A DNA stretch of 30,640 bases from a virus. Location: the IMG/VR virus record IMGVR_UViG_3300045135_002892, positions 1-30,640 of that record, one strand, 5' to 3'. Positions 8,157 to 15,848 of the stretch are shown one piece after another. The notes beneath the pieces were generated by a model. It ran no database searches. It had not been told where the DNA came from and worked only from the letters and a program-made list of their open reading frames with translations. The position numbers were made by a program, and so were the translations under genes. Every line of letters starts with the position of its first letter. Positions within the stretch are counted from its first letter, which is position 1.

Positions 8157-8661
8157 ACAGCTTATAATAAGAGTATTCAAATGTAACTGAAGCAGTAAGG
8201 TAGTTTATGTCAGGCGTATTAGATTCAAATGTTAGTGAAGATAATGAAATAGGGTATGCATCAACAAATTGTATTTCTTGCACTACATTATTGTGAGATG
8301 ATAAAATCATTAAAGTAACATCACGAACTTTTCCATCGCCAAATTCTGAATTCTTTGTTAATTGACCAATAATCCAATCATGTATTTCACGATAATTTTT
8401 TAGGTTTTCATCAACAAGAAATGTGAGTTCTAAAGGAGAGTATGTAATCTTATCGCCAGCTGCGCCAATATTTCTCATCATTGAATTCGTTGGAGCCGGA
8501 GACAATGAAATGTCTGGAATACTGGCAGTCTGAACCAAGTATTGTACATTTTGGTATGTGGTGTTATCAATAACTAATTTGAACGCATTAGGCGCCAAAA
8601 AATTAATATCAGGATTTTTTAGATTATTTGCATTTAAATCTATATTATTCTCATAAGGCAT
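8152..8661 (-). CDS. Tail-tube-fold protein in the gp3 (tail terminator) position
   Basis: 169 residues. In marine T4-like phages the slot between gp23 and uvsY holds the tail completion protein gp3. The sequence resembles the tail tube protein of this same phage: the ending AYPISLSSLTFESNT...VTFEYSYY parallels gp19 (IWPSNVSSIDVSYDSEN...VEFQVTYW), and both open with a segment about values 'SIPDISLSPAPTN' / 'QLPASIIAPITVP'. It is therefore a gp19-family paralog, either a gp3-like terminator or a gp54-like tube initiator. It has its own late promoter (8689-8696) after the gp23 terminator. The ribosome site is weak (AAGAG). Confidence 0.65.
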   Translation of the reverse strand: MPYENNIDLNANNLKNPDINFLAPNAFKLVIDNTTYQNVQYLVQTASIPDISLSPAPTNSMMRNIGAAGDKITYSPLELTFLVDENLKNYREIHDWIIGQLTKNSEFGDGKVRDVTLMILSSHNNVVQEIQFVDAYPISLSSLTFESNTPDINYLTASVTFEYSYYKLL

Positions 8662-8688
8662 AATTTAAATCTCTTAATAGTCTAACAT

Positions 8689-8696
8689 TATTTATA
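8689..8696 (-). promoter_or_regulatory. T4-type late promoter for the tail-tube-like gene
   Basis: Exact TATAAATA 28 bases before the ATG at 8661, just after the gp23 terminator. Predicted start near 8682, a short leader. Confidence 0.75.
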
Positions 8697-8699
8697 CAA

Positions 8700-8726
8700 T
8701 AATAAGAAAGGGGGCCGAAGCCCCCA
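8700..8726 (-). terminator. Rho-independent terminator after gp23
   Basis: Minus-strand stem GGGGGC-TTCG-GCCCCC (8725-8720 and 8715-8710) with an exceptionally stable UUCG tetraloop, followed by TTTCTTATT. It separates the abundant gp23 transcript from the next gene. Confidence 0.9.
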
Positions 8727-8734
8727 ATCCACGG

Positions 8735-8754
8735 TTCCCTAAGGTAGTAGGGAA
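8735..8754 (-). other. Second stem-loop between the gp23 stop and its terminator
   Basis: TTCCCTA (8735-8741) and TAGGGAA (8748-8754), a perfect 7-base inverted repeat with a 6-base loop. There is no T-run. It probably folds in the 3' untranslated end of the gp23 mRNA and may stabilise it. Confidence 0.5.
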
Positions 8755-8773
8755 TTCGTTACCTAATTATAAA

Positions 8774-10123
8774 TTAGGCAGATGCATCAAGCAAGTTAGA
8801 CACTGCGAAGATGCGGTAGTAGTCGTTGTTACGAACACCTGACAATGCACCAGTGAATGGGTTCGCGATCATGCCGTAGCGAGTCTTGAAGCCAATCTTA
8901 GGCTGGAACGTATTCTCACCAACAGCGCGAACCATTGTTAGAGGTACGTATGGGCAGTAGAACATACCAGCATCGTAAGCATTTGAACCTTTATAGCCAA
9001 CAGTTACGTAGTTAACAGTTGCATAAGGATCAAGATAAACTTTCATGCCACCAGGAAGAGTACCAACCATTGTAGTTCCAGTTACATCTGAAGAGATAGG
9101 AGCAGCACCGGCCATTGCGCCTGCATAGTCCATCATGCCAACTGCAGAAAGCAGAGCAGCAACATCAGCAGATACAACAACGAAGTTACCTTTGCCACGA
9201 CGAGTAGCAATAGCAATCTGATTCGCTTCACGTTGGATGTGAATCATCAAACCTTTTACTTTCTCTAAAGACCAACGGCCATCAGCATCAGCACTCAGGT
9301 CGAAAGTACCTTTAACGGCGATTTCAGCCTGCTGTGCGCCAAGCTTAGCACGAGAGTTGATAGTACGTACAACTTCGCGGTTGATTTCAGCAAGAATTTC
9401 TGAAGACAGGATGTTAGCCAATTCGCTTTCAGCGTCCAAACCGTGAACTGCTTTAAGGTCTTGAGCCAATTCCATAGTGTATTCAGCTTTTAGTGCACGA
9501 GTCTTAGCTTCAACAGAAGTTTTCTCGATGCTGAATGCCATTTCGTTGAACTGAGTATCAGTCGAACCAAGAGCTTCACCTTGAGCCGTGGTCATACCAG
9601 TACCGAAACCAAATGCATCGTTTACGTCATCAGCTGGAGTAGTATCAACACCACCCAAAGAAGATGAATCAGCACCTTGAGCACCACCTTCTTCACCTTG
9701 AGTATTGCCTGCGTCGTTAACAGATGAACTAGCAAAACCAGTATCAGCTTCGTTGAACAGAGCTTCAGTTCCACCTTGCGTGCTGTACTTAGACTTCATT
9801 GCGAATACAAGACCAGTAGGACCAGTCATTGGCTGTACACCGCAAAGATCATAAGCGATCAGATTAGGCATAGCGCGACGTACCAACGAGATCAATACGG
9901 GATCCCACTTAGCAACACCGCCAGTGTCAGGCATAGCGCCTGCAGCGTTAGCAGGAGTTTCTGAAAGGAATTGTTGCTGGCCACGCTCTTCAGCAAGAGC
10001 ACGCTCGGTGTTCTCAAGAAGTACAGCAGTAACAGCTTTACGATGAGAATCAGCGAAAGTACCCGCTTCTTCTGCATTTAATACTGGAGACCATTTCTCC
10101 ATAAGTTGTTCTGATTTAAACAT
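8774..10123 (-). CDS. 23: Major capsid protein gp23
   Basis: 449 residues, HK97-fold capsid protein. Hallmark MGMVRRAIPNLIAFDICGVQP of T4 is clearly matched by LISLVRRAMPNLIAYDLCGV, and PMTGPTGLVFAMKSKY follows. The N-terminal delta region should be removed by the gp21 protease; the best site is FLSE|TPAN after E55, by analogy with T4 FLTE|A. AGGAG precedes the ATG. No separate late promoter box is seen, so it is probably read from the gp22 promoter at 11164. A strong terminator follows. Codon use is cleaner and more GC-rich than its neighbours, as expected for a highly expressed gene. Confidence 0.98.
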   Translation of the reverse strand: MFKSEQLMEKWSPVLNAEEAGTFADSHRKAVTAVLLENTERALAEERGQQQFLSETPANAAGAMPDTGGVAKWDPVLISLVRRAMPNLIAYDLCGVQPMTGPTGLVFAMKSKYSTQGGTEALFNEADTGFASSSVNDAGNTQGEEGGAQGADSSSLGGVDTTPADDVNDAFGFGTGMTTAQGEALGSTDTQFNEMAFSIEKTSVEAKTRALKAEYTMELAQDLKAVHGLDAESELANILSSEILAEINREVVRTINSRAKLGAQQAEIAVKGTFDLSADADGRWSLEKVKGLMIHIQREANQIAIATRRGKGNFVVVSADVAALLSAVGMMDYAGAMAGAAPISSDVTGTTMVGTLPGGMKVYLDPYATVNYVTVGYKGSNAYDAGMFYCPYVPLTMVRAVGENTFQPKIGFKTRYGMIANPFTGALSGVRNNDYYRIFAVSNLLDASA

Positions 10124-10151
10124 TTTATTATTCTCCTAATGAGTGTGTAAT

Positions 10152-11045
10152 TTAGTTAGACTTTTTCAGGGCAGCAAGGTAAGCAGCCATAGAGCCAGTA
10201 ACTTGTTGGTTATTTGCGTTTTCATCGACTTCAACGGTTTCCTCGTTAATTACGACGTCTGATTTGAAATATGACTCTTTGATAGCTTGTACTTTCTTAG
10301 AGAAATCTTCAACAGATTCGAATTCAACTGATTCAACTAAGCCTTTCAGTTTTTCAGCTTGAGCAACAGATAGACCTTCAGATGATTCTACAATAACTTT
10401 TTCTTTTAACAGCTGATCAACTTGCTCGTTTAAAGCAATGTTACGATCAATTGCGACATTGTATTCTTCTTCCAAAGATTCTACTTGCTGAGCCAATTCT
10501 TCCAAAATATCTTCCTTACCTTCAGGAACTTCAACATAATGCTCAGTAAATACTGATTTAAGTGAATTCATGAATGATTCGGCAATTTCAGAACGTAGGC
10601 CAGACTCAATTGCTAATTGATTTTCTTCTACCCAAGATTCAACAACATAGTTAAGGTAACCATCTACCTTATCTACGAGAGATTCTTTAATGGCAGCAGT
10701 TTCTTCTTCCAAGCGCTCAGCATACTGTTCTTCCAAACGGTTAACATGCTCAGACAACTTAGATTTCAGAGCTGCTTCAAAAATCAAACCAGCCTTATCA
10801 CGAAAGCCTTCTGACAATGTAGCTTCAGATTGTACAAGAGCATCAAGATCTTCTTTGAAGTTCTCTTCCATCTCGTCTTCATCTTCATCTTCATCTTCGT
10901 CTTCGTCGTCCATTTCGTCTTCTTCTTTGCAAGACTTCTTGGCTTCTTCTAACGACTCATCTTCGTCCAAAAATTCCTCGTCCAAAGCTTCAACTTCTTC
11001 AACGAGATCATCTTGGAGGTCGATGTCTTTTTCTAATTGTGACAT
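10152..11045 (-). CDS. 22: Prohead core scaffold gp22
   Basis: 297 residues. Internal scaffold of the prohead, later degraded by gp21. The first third is strongly acidic, with a run of alternating D and E near residues 45-60 encoded by a hexamer repeat. The rest is a predicted long coiled coil (LEEQYAERLEEETAAIKESL and following). Placement between gp21 and gp23 fixes the role. AGGAG lies 9 bases before the ATG. The leader is about 113 bases from a late promoter and begins with a small stem-loop. Confidence 0.93.
   Translation of the reverse strand: MSQLEKDIDLQDDLVEEVEALDEEFLDEDESLEEAKKSCKEEDEMDDEDEDEDEDEDEMEENFKEDLDALVQSEATLSEGFRDKAGLIFEAALKSKLSEHVNRLEEQYAERLEEETAAIKESLVDKVDGYLNYVVESWVEENQLAIESGLRSEIAESFMNSLKSVFTEHYVEVPEGKEDILEELAQQVESLEEEYNVAIDRNIALNEQVDQLLKEKVIVESSEGLSVAQAEKLKGLVESVEFESVEDFSKKVQAIKESYFKSDVVINEETVEVDENANNQQVTGSMAAYLAALKKSN
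10874..10910. repeat. Hexanucleotide repeat in gp22
   Basis: Tandem tcttca/tcttcg units coding (minus strand) for the D-E run of the scaffold. Prone to slippage in steps of two residues, so the acidic tract length may vary between isolates. Confidence 0.8.
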
Positions 11046-11137
11046 TATATTACTCCTATTGAGTTAAAGTTTGAGGAGGAAATTACCTGTTGCAACTTCA
11101 GTCCCGCTAAAACCACTATACCCATTATGATATTACA

Positions 11138-11156
11138 AAAGGTCTCAATAACCTTT
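11138..11156 (-). other. Stem-loop at the predicted 5' end of the gp22-gp23 late RNA
   Basis: AAAGGT and ACCTTT arms (6 bases, 7-base loop) start within a few bases of the start predicted from the late promoter at 11164-11171. Weak by itself; it gains weight from similar 5' stem-loops at other late promoters in this window. Confidence 0.45.
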
Positions 11157-11163
11157 AGTAATT

Positions 11164-11171
11164 TATTTATA
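11164..11171 (-). promoter_or_regulatory. T4-type late promoter for gp22-gp23
   Basis: Exact TATAAATA immediately after the gp21 stop, 119 bases before the gp22 ATG. Predicted start near 11158. Confidence 0.8.
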
Positions 11172-11822
11172 TTAAAGAGAATTTAAAAAATTCTTAAACA
11201 TACGGATTGAATCGTCTGTGCCAATTTTCTTATAGTTTTCTTTAATATATTTTTTCTGTGTCTCAACAACTTGTTGAGTAAATACTCCATGGCGTTCATC
11301 GTAAATCCAATCAACACCTTCCATAATACCATTTACGAATGCTTCATGCGCAGAAGGATCTTGAACAATATCAACCGTGTTTAACATAAAGTCTTCACCG
11401 ACCATGTTAATACCATTTTTTGATACTAATGAACCCATACCACGAGATGACACGCCTAACTGAACCCCGCCTTCCATAAGTCCTTTAGCTATCATCCCCA
11501 TTGGAGTATCTAAAATCTTTGCCTTACCGATTACATTATCGCCGTCCCACTTTAATTCGGTAATTAAGTGAGATACTTTGTCCAAATTAATTGTAGGACC
11601 GTCAGGATGGTTTAGCTCGCCAACCGCTCGGCCTTTATTAATTTGTGTTTCAGTATAACTTTGAACTGCCTTTTCCATTACTGCTTTAGGATACACTCGG
11701 CCGTTTCGATTCTTTTTATTTGCTTGCATGAATATGCCAGTAATGTACATATTCTTTTTATTACCGGCAGCTTCTGTAATATATTCTAATTGCTGATCAA
11801 TATGTTCGGTGATGAGTTTCAT
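11172..11822 (-). CDS. 21: Prohead core protease gp21
   Basis: 216 residues (T4 gp21 is 212). Serine protease that matures the prohead by cutting gp22, gp23, gp67, gp68 and itself. Visible motifs: NRNGRVYPKAVM near 38-49; the catalytic histidine H72 in GELNHPDGP; and the catalytic serine in GVSSRGMG (S125/S126, of which S125 aligns best with the nucleophile of the S-x-R-G type). VDIVQDPSAHEAF is also typical. It follows the 89-residue gene by one base, and the late promoter of gp22 starts at its stop codon. Confidence 0.96.
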   Translation of the reverse strand: MKLITEHIDQQLEYITEAAGNKKNMYITGIFMQANKKNRNGRVYPKAVMEKAVQSYTETQINKGRAVGELNHPDGPTINLDKVSHLITELKWDGDNVIGKAKILDTPMGMIAKGLMEGGVQLGVSSRGMGSLVSKNGINMVGEDFMLNTVDIVQDPSAHEAFVNGIMEGVDWIYDERHGVFTQQVVETQKKYIKENYKKIGTDDSIRMFKNFLNSL

Positions 11823-11823
11823 A

Positions 11824-12093
11824 TTAACCTCTTGGGTACGCTAATGGAGTAAGTAATACGGTTGTAGCTGCAGCAAATACTTTATCAGTTGGCTTCTTAT
11901 TAAATAAAAGAGTTCCGCCAGCAACCAATGTTGTAGAGCCAACAACAACATCATTCGCATCAACTATAGTTAGAAGGGCAGGCGCAGTATTAGTATTTAC
12001 CGCACGAAATACTTTACTATTAGATAAATCATTAGCATTAGCTAAAAGAATCGGAGCAGCTATTTCTGCGCCTATAAGTGTAATTGAAGACAT
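11824..12093 (-). CDS. Small unknown protein between gp68 and gp21
   Basis: 89 residues, function not recognised. It consists mostly of short hydrophobic beta strands (APALLTIVDANDVVVGSTTLVAGGTLLFNKKPTD), which suggests a small beta-sandwich, possibly a minor capsid or decoration protein. It lacks a signal peptide, cysteines and clear membrane helix. It begins 3 bases after the gp68 stop with AAAGG just upstream, so it is translated with the prohead genes. T4 has no gene in this place. Confidence 0.75.
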   Translation of the reverse strand: MSSITLIGAEIAAPILLANANDLSNSKVFRAVNTNTAPALLTIVDANDVVVGSTTLVAGGTLLFNKKPTDKVFAAATTVLLTPLAYPRG

Positions 12094-12096
12094 CCT

Positions 12097-12306
12097 TTAT
12101 TTCCCCATTAATTCGGTAAAATCTTTAATTGCTTTTTCGGCTTCTTTTTCTGATTTAAAGACGTCCAATTTGTCACCATCAATATATGCAACAAATTTAT
12201 TTCCAGATTTTTCAATCTTTGCTTCATACCCTTTTTTACCAACCTTAAAAGTTTTAATGCCTTTTTCGATAATCAAAGATTGTCTAAATTCTTTAAGAGT
12301 TTTCAT
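12097..12306 (-). CDS. 68: Prohead core protein gp68
   Basis: 69 residues beginning MKTLKEFRQSLIIEKGIKTF and ending KAIKDFTELMGK, lysine-rich. The position directly after gp67 and before the gp21 protease, and the character of the N-terminus, indicate gp68, an internal prohead core component in T4. The start at 12306 is chosen because the upstream in-frame extension would lie within gp67; the two genes overlap by 14 bases. It is shorter than T4 gp68 (141), so the identification rests partly on position. Confidence 0.7.
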   Translation of the reverse strand: MKTLKEFRQSLIIEKGIKTFKVGKKGYEAKIEKSGNKFVAYIDGDKLDVFKSEKEAEKAIKDFTELMGK

Positions 12307-12463
12307 TTGAATCCGCCGCTTGGTTAAACATGGCTTGTGCCACCTCTGCTCTCTTTGCATCAAGAGCTGCAATTACTCTTGTAGCAATTTCACTTTCAAA
12401 TTCTGTTTTTGCTTGGGCATTATTTCCGTTTGCCAACGCATCAATTAAATTTTCTACTGTCAT
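12293..12463 (-). CDS. 67: Prohead core protein gp67 (PIP)
   Basis: 56 residues, short of common ORF cut-offs. MTVENLIDALANGNNAQAKT followed by a segment ending VAQAMFNQAAD parallels T4 gp67 (MEGLIEAIKSNDLVAARKLF ... KIAIARNFL). In T4 it is an internal core protein cut into an internal peptide. The long acidic tail of T4 gp67 is missing here; this copy ends DSNENS. AGAGAGG lies 8 bases before the ATG, and a late promoter box is 22 bases upstream. Confidence 0.82.
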   Translation of the reverse strand: MTVENLIDALANGNNAQAKTEFESEIATRVIAALDAKRAEVAQAMFNQAADSNENS

Positions 12464-12484
12464 AACTATAACCTCTCTTTAGTA

Positions 12485-12492
12485 TATTTATA
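12485..12492 (-). promoter_or_regulatory. T4-type late promoter for gp67-68-21
   Basis: Exact TATAAATA between the last accessory gene and gp67. Predicted start near 12479, giving a leader of about 15 bases that contains the AGAGAGG ribosome site. Confidence 0.8.
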
Positions 12493-12499
12493 TCTATCA

Positions 12500-12721
12500 C
12501 TATCTCAATGCAATATCTTGCGTTTTAGTAGCAACTTTATTAAGTTTATGTCCAGCTGAACCATTAGTACTATAATTATTTAGTACGGCTTGCCAAACAC
12601 TATCGCGTATTGCTTGAATATCGTTATTTGTAATATTTACACCCAATGCTTCAACTCGAATTAAGTCAACAATGTTAGAACGCGTCAATGATACTGCTAC
12701 TACTACATCTTCGTCACTCAT
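12500..12721 (-). CDS. Small virion-module protein, paralog of the neighbouring C-terminal domain
   Basis: 73 residues. Nearly the whole protein matches the last 70 residues of the 198-residue gene two places upstream: VSLTRSNIVDLIRVEALG versus ISLTRSNLIDVVVVEPVA; IQAIRDSVWQAVLNNYSTNG versus IASIADAVWNEPIDDHTNAG; and HKLNKVATKTQ versus QKLKKSLNKTQ. The AVW...H..AG..G.KL pattern is common at the ends of phage tail and fibre proteins. Exact role unknown. AGGAG lies 6 bases before the ATG. Confidence 0.72.
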   Translation of the reverse strand: MSDEDVVVAVSLTRSNIVDLIRVEALGVNITNNDIQAIRDSVWQAVLNNYSTNGSAGHKLNKVATKTQDIALR

Positions 12722-12723
12722 AA

Positions 12724-12924
12724 TTATCTCCTAGGTTTAAATTCCCAACTATTTGGAATTTGAGAAATCAAATGCGTCAGTCCATTAGCACGATTCTCTA
12801 ATACTTCAATTTGGTTCATCTTTTCAAAAAGCAGTTCTTCGTTGCCTTTTCGTTCTTTTTGTAAAAGTAGTTCAAGTGATTTTACTTTACTTTTAAGTTG
12901 TAAAATCTCGTCTTCTAATTTCAT
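12724..12924 (-). CDS. Small coiled-coil protein
   Basis: 66 residues, function not recognised. Residues 1-50 show continuous leucine heptads (MKLEDEILQLKSKVKSLELL) and should form a coiled coil; the tail ISQIPNSWEFKPRR is not helical. The ATG overlaps the stop of the preceding gene (TAATG), so it is translated with the virion proteins. It may be an oligomerisation or chaperone partner for them. Confidence 0.7.
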   Translation of the reverse strand: MKLEDEILQLKSKVKSLELLLQKERKGNEELLFEKMNQIEVLENRANGLTHLISQIPNSWEFKPRR

Positions 12925-13520
12925 TATATTCTCGCAATGTATTGAGTTTTATTTAGACTCTTCTTCAACTTCTGCCCAGTAGTACCAGCGTTGGTATGAT
13001 CGTCTATAGGTTCATTCCAAACAGCGTCTGCGATACTAGCAATGTCAGCAGGTGATATTGTGGCTGCGACAGGTTCTACAACCACAACATCAATCAAGTT
13101 AGAACGAGTTAAAGATATCGTCACGTTTGATTCTGGTATGATTGGATTGCCACCGGCTTCACGAGTATATATGTTTCCATTAATTGTCAACACATAGCCA
13201 TCATTAGAAGCCCATGGAACTATTCTCCACCCATTCTCTAGAAAGAATGTTGCTCCAAGTTTTTGATTAGCAGTAATATCGTCACCACCAACTACAGTAA
13301 ATGCTTGTAGATATGCAGTTGGATGTGGATATTCTGGTGATCCTAATTCCCATTCTTTCCATGCTGAATAGATGTCAACTTTTACATCTAATTCAGTAAC
13401 ACCTTCGTTCACATATATCAGCTTATTTCTTGCGTCAAATGCGACTTTTTGGTCAGGATACCCACCTTCATCAGTGGGTAGCCATTGCCACCAAGTACCG
13501 TAGAAGGTGCTAGACCACAT
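12924..13520 (-). CDS. Virion protein with GW-type structural domain and C-terminal AVW module
   Basis: 198 residues. The first 125 residues (FDARNKLIYVNEG, DIYSAWKEW, ATFFLENGWRIVPW, TINGNIYTREAGG) form a beta-rich domain seen in tail-associated proteins of many myoviruses; shortened forms of the same pattern occur in the two largest accessory proteins here. The last 70 residues are a second module shared with the 73-residue gene. The start at 13520 overlaps the upstream stop (TAATG). An extension to 13541 is possible but would lie inside the upstream gene. Probably a tail or neck decoration; role not established. Confidence 0.7.
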   Translation of the reverse strand: MWSSTFYGTWWQWLPTDEGGYPDQKVAFDARNKLIYVNEGVTELDVKVDIYSAWKEWELGSPEYPHPTAYLQAFTVVGGDDITANQKLGATFFLENGWRIVPWASNDGYVLTINGNIYTREAGGNPIIPESNVTISLTRSNLIDVVVVEPVAATISPADIASIADAVWNEPIDDHTNAGTTGQKLKKSLNKTQYIARI

Positions 13521-15601
13521 TACTGATTGACCTCTGCCCAACCAATATTGAAGTGAACAGTAATATCACCAGCAGTGGCTGCATTAGCAATAGTAGGTGC
13601 TAATGGTTTAGCAACAATAACAAAATACATTTGTTGCCCATAGTCTGCTCGCATTCTACCCGCACTTGTAACAGTTAATCCATTTGTATTCACTGGTGTA
13701 TTGAATTCAATGTCAGTATACAATTCAGCAGTATTTATTGAAGTGATTCTTAGATAGAATTCTTGACCACCATTTTCTGTATAGTTTAATACACTAGCGG
13801 CAGTACCAGTAACATCATAGATACGAACTGGATAACCTTCACGTTGTCTTAAAATAGAACTCATAGCATAGCTTGTCGTTGTTCCTGTTGTTATACTTAC
13901 AATAGCATGATCTTGTGTTCCGCCATTCTCGGCATAGTTCTTAAATGCACCATTCTGGAAATCGACATAAACATCTGCGGTAGAATTACGTGAATATCCA
14001 CGCATATATGCAGCAAGGACGTGTGAACCACCACCCCATAATTTCGGTCTATCTGCCAATGTGTAGTTTGCTGACTTGAAAACTTCAACTGAATTATCAG
14101 AAGTCACATTGACAGGAACTAGCCAAGCAGTAGCTGCATCAGTGATTTCATCTTGATTAATAGAGAATGCTTTATTGCCGCCCCCAACAACAGCATCTAC
14201 ATACACTTCAAGTTCTATGAGTGCTTCGGTGCCATCGGCGTGATATGCTATTGCCTCAATATAGTTCGGAAGGTACAGACCTCTGTTTACGTTTGTTGAA
14301 GCAACAGTTTTAACTGGAGTAAGAACACCCAATAGTTCGTATTCAGCACCATTCTCAAGACTTGTAGGATCAAAAGTCTTTGTGATAGTTTCTAATCTAT
14401 TTGTTCCAGTTTCTGCTAATACAACATCGTGTTCAGTATGTACAGCGGCACACCATGCGGCAATTACACTGTCAGTTAACTGTGTACCAACATTCTTTTG
14501 AGATATACAAATTGGCAATGAACCAGATTGTGAGTGTGGTTTGCCACTATTGTTCGCACCTTCATGATAGTATTCATGAATAACAATACGTTGTCCACGA
14601 TAATATGTTCCGAAACGAATACGACCAGCACCTAACCACTGAATATCAATCCAATAGATATTATCATCAGTCAGTCGAAGATTCATCTGTGACTGACCAG
14701 TACCATCAACTTTATCTAAATTAAATTCGTCTTGTGTAATAACAGTTTCAGTCACTGTTCCTGTAGCACTTGATCGAATTACAAGTTTAAGACCACTTGT
14801 AGAATCATCTGAGCGGAACATATAACCATTATTGGAGTCGAAGTATCCCCAGTTTCTTGTACATCCATCTTTACCTTCGTCACTCAAGGCAACTGTCATA
14901 ATTGCTTCTTGAGAATATCCAGGAAAATAGTGATGATATGTATTAGTTGTATGAGCAGCTAAGTCGTAACCAAGTGCTGAATCAGGCGTTCCAGTACCAG
15001 GAACGCCAGCAGGACAAATAACTTTAATTGCTCGTAAGTCGTTGTCATGCTCAACACGACCATTGCCTACTCGTTTAGTAGAGAAGTCTCTTGGTAAAAC
15101 GTTATAAGCGAAAACATAATCACCTAGTGTAGTACCACCCGAAACACGTAATCGACCAAAGGCATCAAGTTGTGGTAGACCTTCTGAGAATCTAACATTC
15201 AACGAGCCAGTTTGGTCAACGTTCGCCACGTTATGTGGAGAAGATCCGCCTGATATTTGAGTGTAGGGAATATGAATAAGTTCGTCAGAAGTGACAGTCG
15301 CAACAGTAACACCTTCATATTGAATCAAGTCACCCGACTCCAATGAAAGATTTGCAAAGTCACCTGATCCAGGGAACTTCATACCGACATAACCAGTATC
15401 ACTATTTGGTCCAGCGAAAATGGTTACAGCAGCACCACTAAACAAAGGTGTGGCACTACGAAGAATAGTGTATTCTTGTTCTAATTGCCAAATATGATTG
15501 CCGACTCGACTAGAATATCCCACACGATGAAATGGTTCATGTCGAATTTTTTTACCAGTACTATCTGGTGGGACTTGTACGTAACTTCTTTCGCCTGACA
15601 T
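13520..15601 (-). CDS. Large virion protein with lectin-like beta-sandwich
   Basis: 693 residues, no transmembrane segment or signal peptide. The central part (about 160-370) has a pattern seen in many phage structural proteins: LPQLDAFGRLRVS, GYFDSNNGYMFRSDD, then WIDIQWLGAGRIRFGTYY, and RQRIVIHEYYHEG-like strands. These suggest a jelly-roll or lectin-like fold that could bind a surface glycan. The C-terminal third is also beta-rich. The gene follows the 57-residue gene with GGAG 7 bases before the ATG and overlaps the next gene. Virion location is likely; receptor binding is inference. Confidence 0.65.
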   Translation of the reverse strand: MSGERSYVQVPPDSTGKKIRHEPFHRVGYSSRVGNHIWQLEQEYTILRSATPLFSGAAVTIFAGPNSDTGYVGMKFPGSGDFANLSLESGDLIQYEGVTVATVTSDELIHIPYTQISGGSSPHNVANVDQTGSLNVRFSEGLPQLDAFGRLRVSGGTTLGDYVFAYNVLPRDFSTKRVGNGRVEHDNDLRAIKVICPAGVPGTGTPDSALGYDLAAHTTNTYHHYFPGYSQEAIMTVALSDEGKDGCTRNWGYFDSNNGYMFRSDDSTSGLKLVIRSSATGTVTETVITQDEFNLDKVDGTGQSQMNLRLTDDNIYWIDIQWLGAGRIRFGTYYRGQRIVIHEYYHEGANNSGKPHSQSGSLPICISQKNVGTQLTDSVIAAWCAAVHTEHDVVLAETGTNRLETITKTFDPTSLENGAEYELLGVLTPVKTVASTNVNRGLYLPNYIEAIAYHADGTEALIELEVYVDAVVGGGNKAFSINQDEITDAATAWLVPVNVTSDNSVEVFKSANYTLADRPKLWGGGSHVLAAYMRGYSRNSTADVYVDFQNGAFKNYAENGGTQDHAIVSITTGTTTSYAMSSILRQREGYPVRIYDVTGTAASVLNYTENGGQEFYLRITSINTAELYTDIEFNTPVNTNGLTVTSAGRMRADYGQQMYFVIVAKPLAPTIANAATAGDITVHFNIGWAEVNQ

Positions 15602-15612
15602 TTATTACTCCG

Positions 15613-15786
15613 TTATACGTCTAAATCAACGTACAATTTTGATAATTCTGTACGAAGTGTGTTATAGTGTCTCATTACAGTCATGGGTTCTATTCCTTCA
15701 AGACCTTGAGGAATAACAACATTGATAAACTGTTCAAAATAATCAACAGCTTCGTCTAATTTTTTCTTTGCTTCTAAATCTGTCAT
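15613..15786 (-). CDS. Small helical protein in the accessory virion block
   Basis: 57 residues (MTDLEAKKKLDEAVDYFEQF and so on, ending SKLYVDLDV), below usual ORF cut-offs. Function not recognised; mainly helical and acidic. AAGGA lies 6 bases before the ATG. It sits between a terminator and the 693-residue virion gene, with only 11 bases to the next start, so it is probably translated with that gene. Confidence 0.65.
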   Translation of the reverse strand: MTDLEAKKKLDEAVDYFEQFINVVIPQGLEGIEPMTVMRHYNTLRTELSKLYVDLDV

Positions 15787-15799
15787 ATCAATTCCTTAT

Positions 15800-15832
15800 A
15801 ATAAAAGATGGGGGGGGGAAGTTCCCCCCTCC
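15800..15832 (-). terminator. Rho-independent terminator after the 746-residue virion gene
   Basis: Minus-strand stem of six G:C pairs (15829-15824 with 15818-15813), a 5-base loop, then extra C residues and TCTTTTATT. The plus strand shows nine consecutive G at 15810-15818, a likely site of length variation or sequencing error. Confidence 0.8.
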
Positions 15833-15848
15833 TTTATAATATATATCG

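Noticed and set aside
10690-11067. Plus-strand open frame opposite gp22 with a serine run
   Set aside because: Reverse reading of the Asp/Glu repeat of the scaffold protein.
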